Part shown: piece by piece, positions 24,885-33,461 of the stretch | Layout of the letters: each line of letters opens with the position of its first letter | How positions within the stretch are numbered: position 1 is the stretch's first letter | Assembly: GCF_007859955.1 (NCBI RefSeq) | Contig: NZ_SJPR01000007.1 | Location: 59,769-123,768, forward strand | Length of the DNA: 64,000 nt | From: Botrimarina colliarenosi | Lineage (GTDB): Bacteria > Planctomycetota > Planctomycetia > Pirellulales > Lacipirellulaceae | Direction: 5' to 3' | The notes under the pieces: generated by a model | Told to the model about the DNA's origin: nothing | What the model saw: the letters and a program-made list of their open reading frames with translations, nothing else | The model's database searches: none | Position numbers and translations under genes: made by a program

Positions 24885-26309
24885 ATGCTTGTCCCGGCGC
24901 TTTTGATCGGCCTTGTGATCGCGCTGCTTGCTGCGAAGGTCGCTCCGCGCCTCTCTGTCGCCGCCCAGGTAATGGGCGTGCTTATCGTCGGCTACGTCCT
25001 GGGCTACGACTTCTGGCACGCCGACGCGGGGCCGATCCCGCTGACGCTCGACCGCCTAGCGCTGGTTGGCGTTGTCGGCTTGTCGTTCTGGCGGCTGCGG
25101 ACTGGCGAGACCAAAACGACGACGCCGATCGGCCTCGACTGGTCGATCGCTCTGCTTTGCGGCTGGCTCGCCGTTAGCTGTGTTCTCAACAAGCCGGGCG
25201 AGGGGGTCAATCTCCCGACGTCGCCGCTTTTCCGCCTGGTGGTGAGCTTCTGGGCGCCGGCAGTCTTGTACGCGGTGCTGCGGACCTCGGTGATCGACAC
25301 CGGCGCGGCGCGGGTGGTGCTGACGGCGTTGGCCTGCCTGGGCGTCTATCTCGGTGTCACGGCGTTACTCGAGACGGCGGGCGCCTGGTCGCTGATCTTC
25401 CCGAGATTCATCGCCAACCCCGACCTGGGCCTGCACTTTGGCCGCGCCCGGGGTCCGGCGCTCAACTCGGTGAGCCTCGGCGTCCATCTCGTGGTCTGCA
25501 CCGCCGCGGCGTGGCTGCTGATCCCCCGCGCGAGCCGGCCGATGCAACTCTTCTGGTTTGGCGCCTGCGCTGTGATGACGCTCGGCGTGCTGCTCACGTA
25601 CACCCGGTCGACGTGGCTCGGCCTGATGGCCGCGGTCGTTGTCGTCATGTGCCTGCAGTTGCCCAAGGTCTGGCGCCTTCCGTCGTTCGCGACGGCCACG
25701 GTGCTTGGCGTGCTGCTGCTGGTGGTCGGCAAGGACGCGATTGTCGCCCTTAAGCGTGAGGACTCGGGCGCCGTGTCGGCCCACTCGGTGCAGCAGCGCG
25801 AGGCGTTCGCCTATGTCTCGGCGCAGATGGTCCGTGACGCGCCGCTGTGGGGCGTCGGCTTCGGCCGTTTCTACGACAAGAAGATGCCGTACTTGACTGA
25901 CCGGCGGCAGTCGTTCGAGCTCGAGTCGATCCGCCCGCTGCACCACCACAACACGTTCCTCGGCCTGCTGGTCGAGACGGGAATGTTGGGTCTCGCGGCG
26001 TTCCTAGCGGTGCTTGCCGGCTTCGGCTGGATCGGCTGGCGGCTCGCCCACGACCCGACGGTGTCGGCCGACTGCAACCGCCTGGGGCTGCTCTGCATCG
26101 CCGCGGTGGTGAACTACCTGCCCTCGGCCTTGTTCCACGACCTGACGTTGGTGCACAGCGAGGAGTGGCTGCTGTTCGCCGTCGCCGGCGCCGCGGCCGG
26201 CTGCTGGCTCAACGCCGATCGCTCCGCCGTTCAGCTCGAGGAGACGTCCCCCCTCCCCTTCCCGTCGCCAGCCGACGCTTCGCAATCCATCGCCGCCGCG
26301 GTCGCCTGA
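24885..26309 (+). CDS. O-antigen ligase/polymerase family membrane protein
   Basis: A 474-residue protein with around 10-12 membrane helices and one large periplasmic loop. That loop has the Wzy_C-type pattern (WGVGFGRFYDKK ... LHHHNTFLGLLVETGMLGL), where the H-N-x-F-L segment is the most conserved part of the WaaL/Wzy superfamily. The family joins or polymerises undecaprenyl-linked glycans at the outer face of the inner membrane. It sits between the Wzz-like gene and a WecG/TagA glycosyltransferase. Ligase versus polymerase cannot be decided from sequence. Confidence 0.87.
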   Translation: MLVPALLIGLVIALLAAKVAPRLSVAAQVMGVLIVGYVLGYDFWHADAGPIPLTLDRLALVGVVGLSFWRLRTGETKTTTPIGLDWSIALLCGWLAVSCVLNKPGEGVNLPTSPLFRLVVSFWAPAVLYAVLRTSVIDTGAARVVLTALACLGVYLGVTALLETAGAWSLIFPRFIANPDLGLHFGRARGPALNSVSLGVHLVVCTAAAWLLIPRASRPMQLFWFGACAVMTLGVLLTYTRSTWLGLMAAVVVVMCLQLPKVWRLPSFATATVLGVLLLVVGKDAIVALKREDSGAVSAHSVQQREAFAYVSAQMVRDAPLWGVGFGRFYDKKMPYLTDRRQSFELESIRPLHHHNTFLGLLVETGMLGLAAFLAVLAGFGWIGWRLAHDPTVSADCNRLGLLCIAAVVNYLPSALFHDLTLVHSEEWLLFAVAGAAAGCWLNADRSAVQLEETSPLPFPSPADASQSIAAAVA

Positions 26310-26379
26310 TAGCGCCGCCCCCACTCTTCTCAAATTCTTTTTTCTCGACCTAATCTCTTCTCAACCCGTCTCACCGACC

Positions 26380-27180
26380 ATGTCCGACGCCTCTCCGACC
26401 GATCAGGTCCAGCTCTTTGGCATGACGATCGACCGGCTCAACCTCCAGCAGGCGACCGATCGCGTGCTCGGTTGGGCGCTCGACGACGCCGCCACCGGGC
26501 CGTGTCGCTACGTTGTTACGCCGAATGTCGACCACGCCGTGATGTTCCAGCATGACGGCCGGCTCCGTAACGCCTACCGCAACGCGGCGATGGTGGTGGC
26601 GGACGGCGCGCCGCTGGTTGCGGTCTCGCGGCTGCTCGGCAAGCGGCTGCCCGAACGGGTCGCCGGCAGCGACCTCGCGCCGGGGTTGATCGCCGCGGCG
26701 AGCGCCGCCTCGCTGTCGGGCGAGCGTCGGATGCGGGTGTTCCTGCTCGGGGCCGGTCCGGGGGTCGCCGATCGGGCCGCCTTCCGCATCGGCCAGCAGT
26801 GGCCGGGTGTCGACACCGTTGGCACGTACTGCCCGCCGCTGGGTTTCGAGAAGGACGACGCCGAGAACGAGCGGATCTTGCAGCGGATCGCCGACGCGGC
26901 GCCCGACGTCGTGCTGATCGGCCTTGGCGCCCCGAAGCAAGAGCTGTGGGTCGCCCGGTTCCACGACCGGATCCCCGCCCGCGTGGCCCTCTGCGTCGGG
27001 GCGACGATCGACTTCCTCGCTGGCGAGAAGAAGCGTTCGCCGGCGTGGATGCAGCGCAACGGGCTGGAGTGGCTCCACCGCCTCGCGTCGGAGCCCCGCC
27101 GACTCGCCGCCCGCTACGCCCGCGACGCCTGGGTCTTTCCGCAACTGGTCTGGGGCGAGTTCCGCCGCAGCGCCGGCTGA
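26380..27180 (+). CDS. WecG/TagA/CpsF-family glycosyltransferase (GT26)
   Basis: A 266-residue enzyme. The family blocks TPNVDHAVMF, VADGAPLVAVSRLLG, RVAGSDL, FLLGAGPGVADRAA, VLIGLGAPKQELWV and CVGATIDFLAGEKKRSPAWM are all present. Members transfer N-acetylmannosaminuronate, N-acetylmannosamine or similar residues onto undecaprenyl-linked sugars. It closes the plus-strand polysaccharide unit, so it may add an early sugar of the repeat unit. ATG start at 26380, 70 bases after the ligase gene. Confidence 0.92.
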   Translation: MSDASPTDQVQLFGMTIDRLNLQQATDRVLGWALDDAATGPCRYVVTPNVDHAVMFQHDGRLRNAYRNAAMVVADGAPLVAVSRLLGKRLPERVAGSDLAPGLIAAASAASLSGERRMRVFLLGAGPGVADRAAFRIGQQWPGVDTVGTYCPPLGFEKDDAENERILQRIADAAPDVVLIGLGAPKQELWVARFHDRIPARVALCVGATIDFLAGEKKRSPAWMQRNGLEWLHRLASEPRRLAARYARDAWVFPQLVWGEFRRSAG

Positions 27181-27229
27181 TCGGCGGCGCTGGCTAATCG
27201 GTGGCTGCGCGATCCGCTAGACTCCGGTG

Positions 27230-28312
27230 ATGCAAGACGACGCGGTCCCCACGATTGTCCTCGCCATCGACGGCCTCCGCGCCGCGGCGCTCGGCGCGTA
27301 CGGTCAGACCGGTTACGAGACGCCGGCGTTCGACACGCTGGCGGCGGAGGGGCGGACCTACGACAATATCCACGCCACGACGCCCCAGGCGAGCGATTTC
27401 TACGCCCGCCTCGCCCCCGTCCTGAAAGGCCGCGCAGCGACCCTGCTGACCGACGACCCCGGCGTCACCGAGTCGGCGCGCGGAGCCTTTGGTCACGTCG
27501 TGCCGATCCACCCGGCGGCGCCAACCGCGCACGCCGCGTCAATCGAAGAGGCGACCATGGCGGCGACTTGGGGCGAGTTCGCCGAGGCGTTGATCGCCAC
27601 AGTCGCGGACAGCCCCGGGCTTATTTGGATCCACACGCGCGGGCTCTACGGACCGTGGGACGCGCCGCCCGCTCTGATGGCGCCGCTCCTCGACGAGGAC
27701 GATCCGGAGATCGAGCCGACGATCACGCCGCCCGACTCCCTCACGGAAGACGACGACGAGCGCTTCGCCGCATCGTGCCGCTACGCGGCTCAGGTCATGC
27801 TGCTCGACGCCTGCCTGGGCGGGCTGCTCGACCTCATCGACGGCTTGTTCGAGGGCGAAGACTACCGCCTCGCCGTGCTCGGGCTCCGCGGCTTCCCGTT
27901 GGGCGAGCATGGCCGTCTCGGCGGCGTCGACCAGCGGCTCTATAGCGAGCAGCAGCACACGCCGCTCTTCGTCCGTGGCGCCGACCCCGACTCGCGGTTC
28001 GATCGCGCTGCGACGCCGCAGTCGATCGAAGCCGCGATGCTTCAAGTGCTAGCAGGCGCCGACGCTAGCGACGGCGTTGTGCGGATGGAGTCTTCCGAGG
28101 CCTTCGCGATCGTGACCGCTGACTGGCTGCTCCGGGCGCCGGCAGGCATGCCTGACGCCGTTGAATTGTACGTCAAGCCCGACGATCGCTGGGAACAGAA
28201 CAACATCGCGTCGTTGCGGCGAGAGGTGGTCGACGAACTGCTAGCAAGCCTCTCGGCGGGGCATGCCGCTTCGAGAGAATCCGCCGTGGCGGCGCCCGGC
28301 GACGGCGACTAG
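27230..28312 (+). CDS. Sulfatase/alkaline-phosphatase-fold protein lacking the catalytic centre
   Basis: A 360-residue protein. AIDGLRAAALGAYGQTGYET followed by PAFDTLAAEGRTYDNIHAT matches the N-terminal sulfatase block. Where a sulfatase has C/S-x-P-S-R this protein reads TPQASDFYAR (about 51-60), with neither Cys nor the following Pro-Ser-Arg. The second metal motif (DHG...LGEHG) reads GLRGFPLGEHGRLGG. It therefore probably does not hydrolyse sulfate esters. No signal peptide is seen. The GTG directly before the ATG at 27230 is an alternative start. It lies between the polysaccharide locus and a giant secreted protein. Confidence 0.7.
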   Translation: MQDDAVPTIVLAIDGLRAAALGAYGQTGYETPAFDTLAAEGRTYDNIHATTPQASDFYARLAPVLKGRAATLLTDDPGVTESARGAFGHVVPIHPAAPTAHAASIEEATMAATWGEFAEALIATVADSPGLIWIHTRGLYGPWDAPPALMAPLLDEDDPEIEPTITPPDSLTEDDDERFAASCRYAAQVMLLDACLGGLLDLIDGLFEGEDYRLAVLGLRGFPLGEHGRLGGVDQRLYSEQQHTPLFVRGADPDSRFDRAATPQSIEAAMLQVLAGADASDGVVRMESSEAFAIVTADWLLRAPAGMPDAVELYVKPDDRWEQNNIASLRREVVDELLASLSAGHAASRESAVAAPGDGD

Positions 28313-28392
28313 ACTCCCCGCGACGCCCGATCGAAGGATTCGATGCTGGCGCCCGTCTATCCATCCGATTACCGCTGGGACAAGGAAGTCCG

Positions 28393-31300
28393 ATGCGGTC
28401 CGTCTCCGATACGGACAGCCCTGTCGCGTCGCTCGCCGGACGCCGCCGATGCGTCCCGGGGGAGGCGTCGTTCGTCCTTGCCTGCCTGATCCTCGCCGCG
28501 TTTGGCGTGGGGGTGGCGTTTGGCGACGGACCCCTTGTGACGCGGCTGCGCGTCACCATCGACTCGCCGACACCGACCCCCCTGAACGGCGAACTGTCGG
28601 TGACGGCCGGAACGCTCGAGCGGCTGCGCCCGCTGAGCCTCAGCCCGGCCGGCGCGGCGGGGTCGTCGCTCGACGAGGGCCGCGTCTTGCTCCGGCATCA
28701 GACCGCGACCTCTCGCGAAGCCTTCGACGTAACGGTTCGATCGGCGCCCGGAGAATCGCTGACGCTGCAGTTGGGCGACGCGGTCGCGTCGGTGCCACTC
28801 GACTCGGCACGGGACGCTACGGCGACCGCCCCCCTCACGGTCGCCATCGGTGAGCAAGGCGCCGCAATAACGGTCACGCGGCCGCAGGCCGACCGGGTCC
28901 GGATCGAGTCCCCGCGCGACTCGTTCCTGTTCGTGCCGGGCGAGTCTTTCAGCTTTGGCGCCTTCGCCGACCCCGCAGGCGTCGCGGCGGGTGAGACGGT
29001 AGAGCTCGTCGCTACGCTGGCCCGCGGCCGAACGGGCGCCGAGGTTTGGCGGAGTGAGCCACAGCGGGTCGATACCGACGCCAACGGCGTCGCGCACGTC
29101 GCCTTCGAGGCGCCGCTGCCCAACGAGGAGGGCGTGTACCGGCTAACGCTGACGGCGACCAAACCGGCCTCGTTCCGCTCCCGTTTCCTCCCCGGCTCTC
29201 AGCTGCTGCATACGGCGGAACAGCCCCTCGCCCAGCGGTCGGTGCAGCTAGCGGTCTTCGACGCCAAACGGCGCCCGCCCACGCCCGGCGACTGGCAGGA
29301 GGCGTTTGCGTTCGATCCCCGTTCGCATGGCTGGGCCGACCGGCTCCCCGAACGGATGCGTTGGCGGCGTCTGCCGTGGTTCGCTTCGGAGCCCCGGAGC
29401 AGCCAGGACGGCGCTGACACGCCCCGCGACGGCGCCATCGAAATCGAGCCGAGCCCCGGCGACGGCCGCGTCCACTGGCGCGCGTACCCGCTCTCGGTCG
29501 ATCAACCCGGCGCGACGTACGCCATCGAGGTCGAGACGCTCGGCGAACCGGGCGACGCTGTGACAATCGCCGTTCTGGAACCCGACGCGTTGGGGGACCT
29601 CCGCCCCGTTAGCAGCGTCGTGACGCACCTCACGCCACGCTGGAACCGTGACGGCGAACGCCCTTTCCCGCGGCTGCTGGTCCGGCCGCGGACGAACTCA
29701 CCCTTGCTGGTGCTGTGCAACCCGAGTGAGACGCGCCCGGCCCGATTTGGACGGGTTCGATTGCTGAAGTCCCAGGGCGTCGCCACGCCCGGCGCCGCGG
29801 CGGAGCGAGTCGTTGCGCTCGATTGGATTGACGCCGACTTACCGCATGCCGTTGGCGCCAGCCACGTGCGATCGGAACTGGGCGCCTTCGAGCACCCCGA
29901 CTTGGTTACCTACTGGGAGACGGCGAGCGCCTTGGCGGACCGCGTCGAGGCGGCCGGCGCCAACGCGGCGGCGATCCCTGTCAATCAATCGGGCGGCGCC
30001 CTTTACGACAGCCGGCTGTGGGCCTCGCCCCGCTACGACCTGGGGATGTGGTCCGATGGCGTCTCCGACACGCCCCGCCGAGAGCTGCTCAAGCTGATCG
30101 CGAAAGAGTTCCGGCGGCGGGGCCTGCAGATCACTCCCGTCCTCCGCTTCGACGCCCCAACCGCTGCGATCGATCGGCGTTCGGGCTCGTACCGAGCCGG
30201 CGGCGAAGCGGCCGTGGTGGCGCGGCGCCTGGCGGTCGAGGAGGTCCTCGACGCGGTGGGCGACCCCGGCGTGCTCGCCGGGGTGGCGATTCGGGCGACG
30301 CCCGACGGGTGGAGCCTCCGTGACCCTGCCGAGACGCCACCCGACGCCGACGCGCGATCGCTGGTCAACGCCTACGAGGAGTTGGCCAGGGTGGTGACGA
30401 CGCGGCTGGGACGTCCTACGCAGCTCACCCTCTTGCCGGCCGACCTAACACGCCGTGCTGACTTAGCGCGCGCCTTCAACCCTCGACTTGGCGCCGCCAG
30501 TGGCGCCGGGGCCGAGGTGCTGCGGTCACTCGGACTCGCAGCCCTGTCACAGGACTCGGATCCGGCGATCGTGGCGGCGCCCTACGGCGCGGCCTGGGGA
30601 CACCGCTCCGGTGATCTGGCGACGACGCCGCTGACGCTCGCGGCGCTCCGCCGCTCGTTGCCGCCGAGCGCCAGCCCTCAAGCCGCGACATCGGTCCGGT
30701 CGTTGCGAGCCGATCGCCAGCCGATCCAACTGATCCAGTCCGGCAAGCGGCTTCGCAACGCGTCGGGAGGCGGCGACGTCTTGCTGCCGGCCGTCAGCGC
30801 CGATCCCCTTGCCGAGTCGACGTTGCTCGCGGGTTCCACGCAGGAAGGGGTCGCGACGGCGTTGGTCGACGGCCTCGCTGCGAGCGGCTGGATTGATGAA
30901 GAAGCGAGCCGGCGTCGCCGTCTCTTCACGATGCTTCCCATGCCGACCGAGCCGATCGCCGACGCGGCGGAATCTGACACGGCCCGGGACATCACCGCCA
31001 ACGCCACCGATCTCGACAGCGAATCACTGGTGCTTGTCGTCAATCAAACCGCCTGGCCTCGGCGGGCCCGTGTCACCCTGCAGACGCCGCAGCGGCTGCG
31101 CGGCTTGCCAATCGACCCGGCGCCGGCTGCCGATGGCGCTGCCGCCGCGGGGCAGTGGTTCGACGCCGGGCGGCACGTCCTCGACCTGCAACTGGGGCCA
31201 CAAGAAACGGTCGCGTGGCGGTTCTCCGCCAGCGGCGTCCGCGTCGAAGGAGTCCGTATCGACCCCCAGACCGACGCGCTGCGCGAGCTGGCCGAAGCGC

Positions 31301-32115
31301 TCGCCGAACTCCAGGGCCGCGACACGACCCGCCGCCGCGCGTATGACCGTTTGATCAATCCGTCGTTCGAAGTCGCCGACACCGCCGCCGAAACGGCCCT
31401 CGTGGGTTGGCGTCCGGGCGAAGGGGTACGCGTCGACACCACGACGGCGGTTGATGGCGCCGCTTCGGTCTTGCTCACCGCCGCCGAGAACCGTCCCGCC
31501 ACGCTGACCAGCGATCCGTTCCCTGCTCCCGACACCGGGCAACTTGTGCTCGGGCTGCGGGTGTTGCCGGGATCGCTCGCCGACGGCAGCGAGTTGCGGA
31601 TTGATATCGAACAAATCGACGGCGCTTACCGCAGCCGCGCGACGCTCGGCGCCGAACAGTTGTCGCGTCCTAGCGACAGCGCCGACGGATGGCTGCCGCC
31701 GATCGTCTTCCCGATCGACGACCTCCCGGTCCGCCGGACGGGCGACCTCCGCCTCCGCTTCACGCTCGTCGGGGACGGCGTGATTCACCTCGACGACCTG
31801 CGGCCGGAGGACCTCGTCCTGCCGCTGGACGGCTACGGCGGCATCGACTTGCGGACCGAGCGGTTCGCCATCGTGCGGCTGTTGCAAACGTCCCAGACGC
31901 TGCTCGACGAAGGCCGCCTCGAGGCGTGCCGCGAATTGCTCGAGAGTTACTGGGCCCGGTTCTTGATCGATAACTTCCCGGCACGGGACGCCAAGTCAAC
32001 CATCGCCCAGGAGGCGGCGCCCGGGACGAAGCCAGCCCCCAGCGAGCCCTCCGAAGAGCCGGCGCCATCGGTCAGCGAGCGTCTGCGTGGTTACCTGCCG
32101 CGGTGGTGGCGGTAG
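28393..32115 (+). CDS. Giant secreted protein with a glycosyl-hydrolase-like central region
   Basis: A 1,240-residue protein. The ATG at 28393 follows AAGGAAG. A hydrophobic segment at about 26-44 (ASFVLACLILAAFGVGVAFG) is a signal or anchor. Beta-rich domains follow. Around residues 495-600, YWETASALADRVEAAGANAA, LYDSRLWASPRYDLG and RRELLKLIAKEFRRRGLQIT look like the start of a TIM barrel of the GHL10/DUF4434 type (family-10-like glycosylhydrolases). A carbohydrate-binding-like jelly roll (INPSFEVADTAAETALVGWR) lies near 995-1115, and the tail is Pro/Glu/Ser-rich. Enzymatic function is not proven; catalytic acids cannot be assigned by eye. Confidence 0.7.
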   Translation: MRSVSDTDSPVASLAGRRRCVPGEASFVLACLILAAFGVGVAFGDGPLVTRLRVTIDSPTPTPLNGELSVTAGTLERLRPLSLSPAGAAGSSLDEGRVLLRHQTATSREAFDVTVRSAPGESLTLQLGDAVASVPLDSARDATATAPLTVAIGEQGAAITVTRPQADRVRIESPRDSFLFVPGESFSFGAFADPAGVAAGETVELVATLARGRTGAEVWRSEPQRVDTDANGVAHVAFEAPLPNEEGVYRLTLTATKPASFRSRFLPGSQLLHTAEQPLAQRSVQLAVFDAKRRPPTPGDWQEAFAFDPRSHGWADRLPERMRWRRLPWFASEPRSSQDGADTPRDGAIEIEPSPGDGRVHWRAYPLSVDQPGATYAIEVETLGEPGDAVTIAVLEPDALGDLRPVSSVVTHLTPRWNRDGERPFPRLLVRPRTNSPLLVLCNPSETRPARFGRVRLLKSQGVATPGAAAERVVALDWIDADLPHAVGASHVRSELGAFEHPDLVTYWETASALADRVEAAGANAAAIPVNQSGGALYDSRLWASPRYDLGMWSDGVSDTPRRELLKLIAKEFRRRGLQITPVLRFDAPTAAIDRRSGSYRAGGEAAVVARRLAVEEVLDAVGDPGVLAGVAIRATPDGWSLRDPAETPPDADARSLVNAYEELARVVTTRLGRPTQLTLLPADLTRRADLARAFNPRLGAASGAGAEVLRSLGLAALSQDSDPAIVAAPYGAAWGHRSGDLATTPLTLAALRRSLPPSASPQAATSVRSLRADRQPIQLIQSGKRLRNASGGGDVLLPAVSADPLAESTLLAGSTQEGVATALVDGLAASGWIDEEASRRRRLFTMLPMPTEPIADAAESDTARDITANATDLDSESLVLVVNQTAWPRRARVTLQTPQRLRGLPIDPAPAADGAAAAGQWFDAGRHVLDLQLGPQETVAWRFSASGVRVEGVRIDPQTDALRELAEALAELQGRDTTRRRAYDRLINPSFEVADTAAETALVGWRPGEGVRVDTTTAVDGAASVLLTAAENRPATLTSDPFPAPDTGQLVLGLRVLPGSLADGSELRIDIEQIDGAYRSRATLGAEQLSRPSDSADGWLPPIVFPIDDLPVRRTGDLRLRFTLVGDGVIHLDDLRPEDLVLPLDGYGGIDLRTERFAIVRLLQTSQTLLDEGRLEACRELLESYWARFLIDNFPARDAKSTIAQEAAPGTKPAPSEPSEEPAPSVSERLRGYLPRWWR

Positions 32116-32132
32116 CGGCCGGTCCGCAACCC

Positions 32133-32203
32133 GTGAGCGGCACGGCGCTAGCCGCCGGTGAATCACCGAGCGGGGCAACCGGCGGCTAGCGCCGTGCCGC
32201 TCA
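32133..32203. repeat. Dispersed palindromic element, family A copy 2
   Basis: Arms 32133-32159 and 32178-32203 carry the same sequence as the element at 17151-17234 (GAGCGGCACGGCGCTAGCCG in the left arm). The loop is shorter (18 nt). It follows the stop of the giant secreted protein by 18 bases. Confidence 0.92.
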
Positions 32204-32252
32204 GGGATGGCAGGCTGGCGATAATCCCCGTGGGACCAATTAAGCTGACGCC

Positions 32253-33461
32253 ATGCCGACGCCACGCGCCGTTTCCGACCGACCTCTGCTTCTCCTCTCG
32301 GCATGGGGCGTGACGTTAGCGGCAGCGATCGCGGCGACCTGGCGCCTGTGGACACCGTATCGAGCGACGCCTCAGATCGCCCCCTTCGAGTTCTTGGCGG
32401 CGGTCCCTCTGCGACCCGACTTCCTGCTGCTCGGCGTTATGAGCGGTTGCGTGGTGCGGGCGATCGCCCGACCGGCCGATTGGCGACGAAGCGTCGGCGT
32501 CGCGACAGCGGCGCTCGTCGCGCTCATGGCGTTCGACCAGTTGCGTTGGCAACCTTGGGCCTACCACGCGGCGCTCGCCGGGGCGATTCTGGCGGGGACC
32601 TCGACGGCGACGGCGTACCGCTGGTTACGGCTGGTGACGGTCGCCGTCTATGCCTTCTCGGCCTTCGCGAAGCTCGACGCCGAGTTCGCGGCAACGCTCG
32701 GCCCGCAGATGCTGGGCGTGGTCGGCCTACCGCCACGACTCGCCCTGCTGTTGCCGATCGGTGAGCTTGGGGTCGCGGTGTTGCTCGCCGCCTCGCTGCG
32801 TTGGAAGCACCTCCAATTGCCGGCAGGCGTCGCCGCGGCGGTGATGCACGCGGCGACGATCGGTGTGCTGGGGCCGTGGGCGTTGGACCACAGCCTCGGG
32901 GTGCTCTTTTGGAACGCTGGCTTCGCCCTGCAAACCCTAGTGCTTTTCGGCTTGCGGCGTCCCCTATGGGAGGACTCCGCCGACAGGCCGCGGCTGGCGG
33001 CGATTGTCGCCTTGGGCTTGGCGGTGGTCGCGCCGCTACAAACGCCGCTGGGTCTCTGGGATCAGTGGCCGGGGTGGGCACTCTATGCTCCAGGGGGTGA
33101 ACGGGCGACGCTCTACGTTCATAGCGCCGCCGCCGATCGACTCCCTGAGTCGTTGCAGTCCTATATCGATGACGACGTTAACAACGCGCCTAGCGAGGGG
33201 CCGTGGCGCCGCGTCCGGGTCGATGACTGGGCGCTCGCCGCCACCGGCGCGCCGATCTATCCGCAGAACCGGATCGTCGCGGCGATCGCCAGCGGGCTTG
33301 CCGAGCGTTATCCGCTGACGGGGCGGCTGCGGGTGGTCGCCGAGTCGGAACCCCACCGGCTGACCCGCGAGCGCACCCGGCAGACACTCGACGGCGAAGA
33401 GGCGATTGGCGAAGCGAGCAAGCTGCTCGGCGTCACGCCGGGCGTCCGCTGGAGTCGTTAG
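32253..33461 (+). CDS. Multi-pass membrane protein, HTTM/DoxX-like
   Basis: A 402-residue protein with about eight hydrophobic helices, then a soluble C-terminal region of about 120 residues. The helix region with WQPWAYHAALAGAILAG and AFSAFAKLDAEFAATLGPQM resembles the horizontally transferred transmembrane (HTTM)/gamma-carboxylase-like and DoxX folds (the F-S-x-x-K-L-x-x-F pattern). Function unknown. Its TAG stop shares the bases TTAG with the TAA stop of the convergent dus gene. Confidence 0.7.
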   Translation: MPTPRAVSDRPLLLLSAWGVTLAAAIAATWRLWTPYRATPQIAPFEFLAAVPLRPDFLLLGVMSGCVVRAIARPADWRRSVGVATAALVALMAFDQLRWQPWAYHAALAGAILAGTSTATAYRWLRLVTVAVYAFSAFAKLDAEFAATLGPQMLGVVGLPPRLALLLPIGELGVAVLLAASLRWKHLQLPAGVAAAVMHAATIGVLGPWALDHSLGVLFWNAGFALQTLVLFGLRRPLWEDSADRPRLAAIVALGLAVVAPLQTPLGLWDQWPGWALYAPGGERATLYVHSAAADRLPESLQSYIDDDVNNAPSEGPWRRVRVDDWALAATGAPIYPQNRIVAAIASGLAERYPLTGRLRVVAESEPHRLTRERTRQTLDGEEAIGEASKLLGVTPGVRWSR

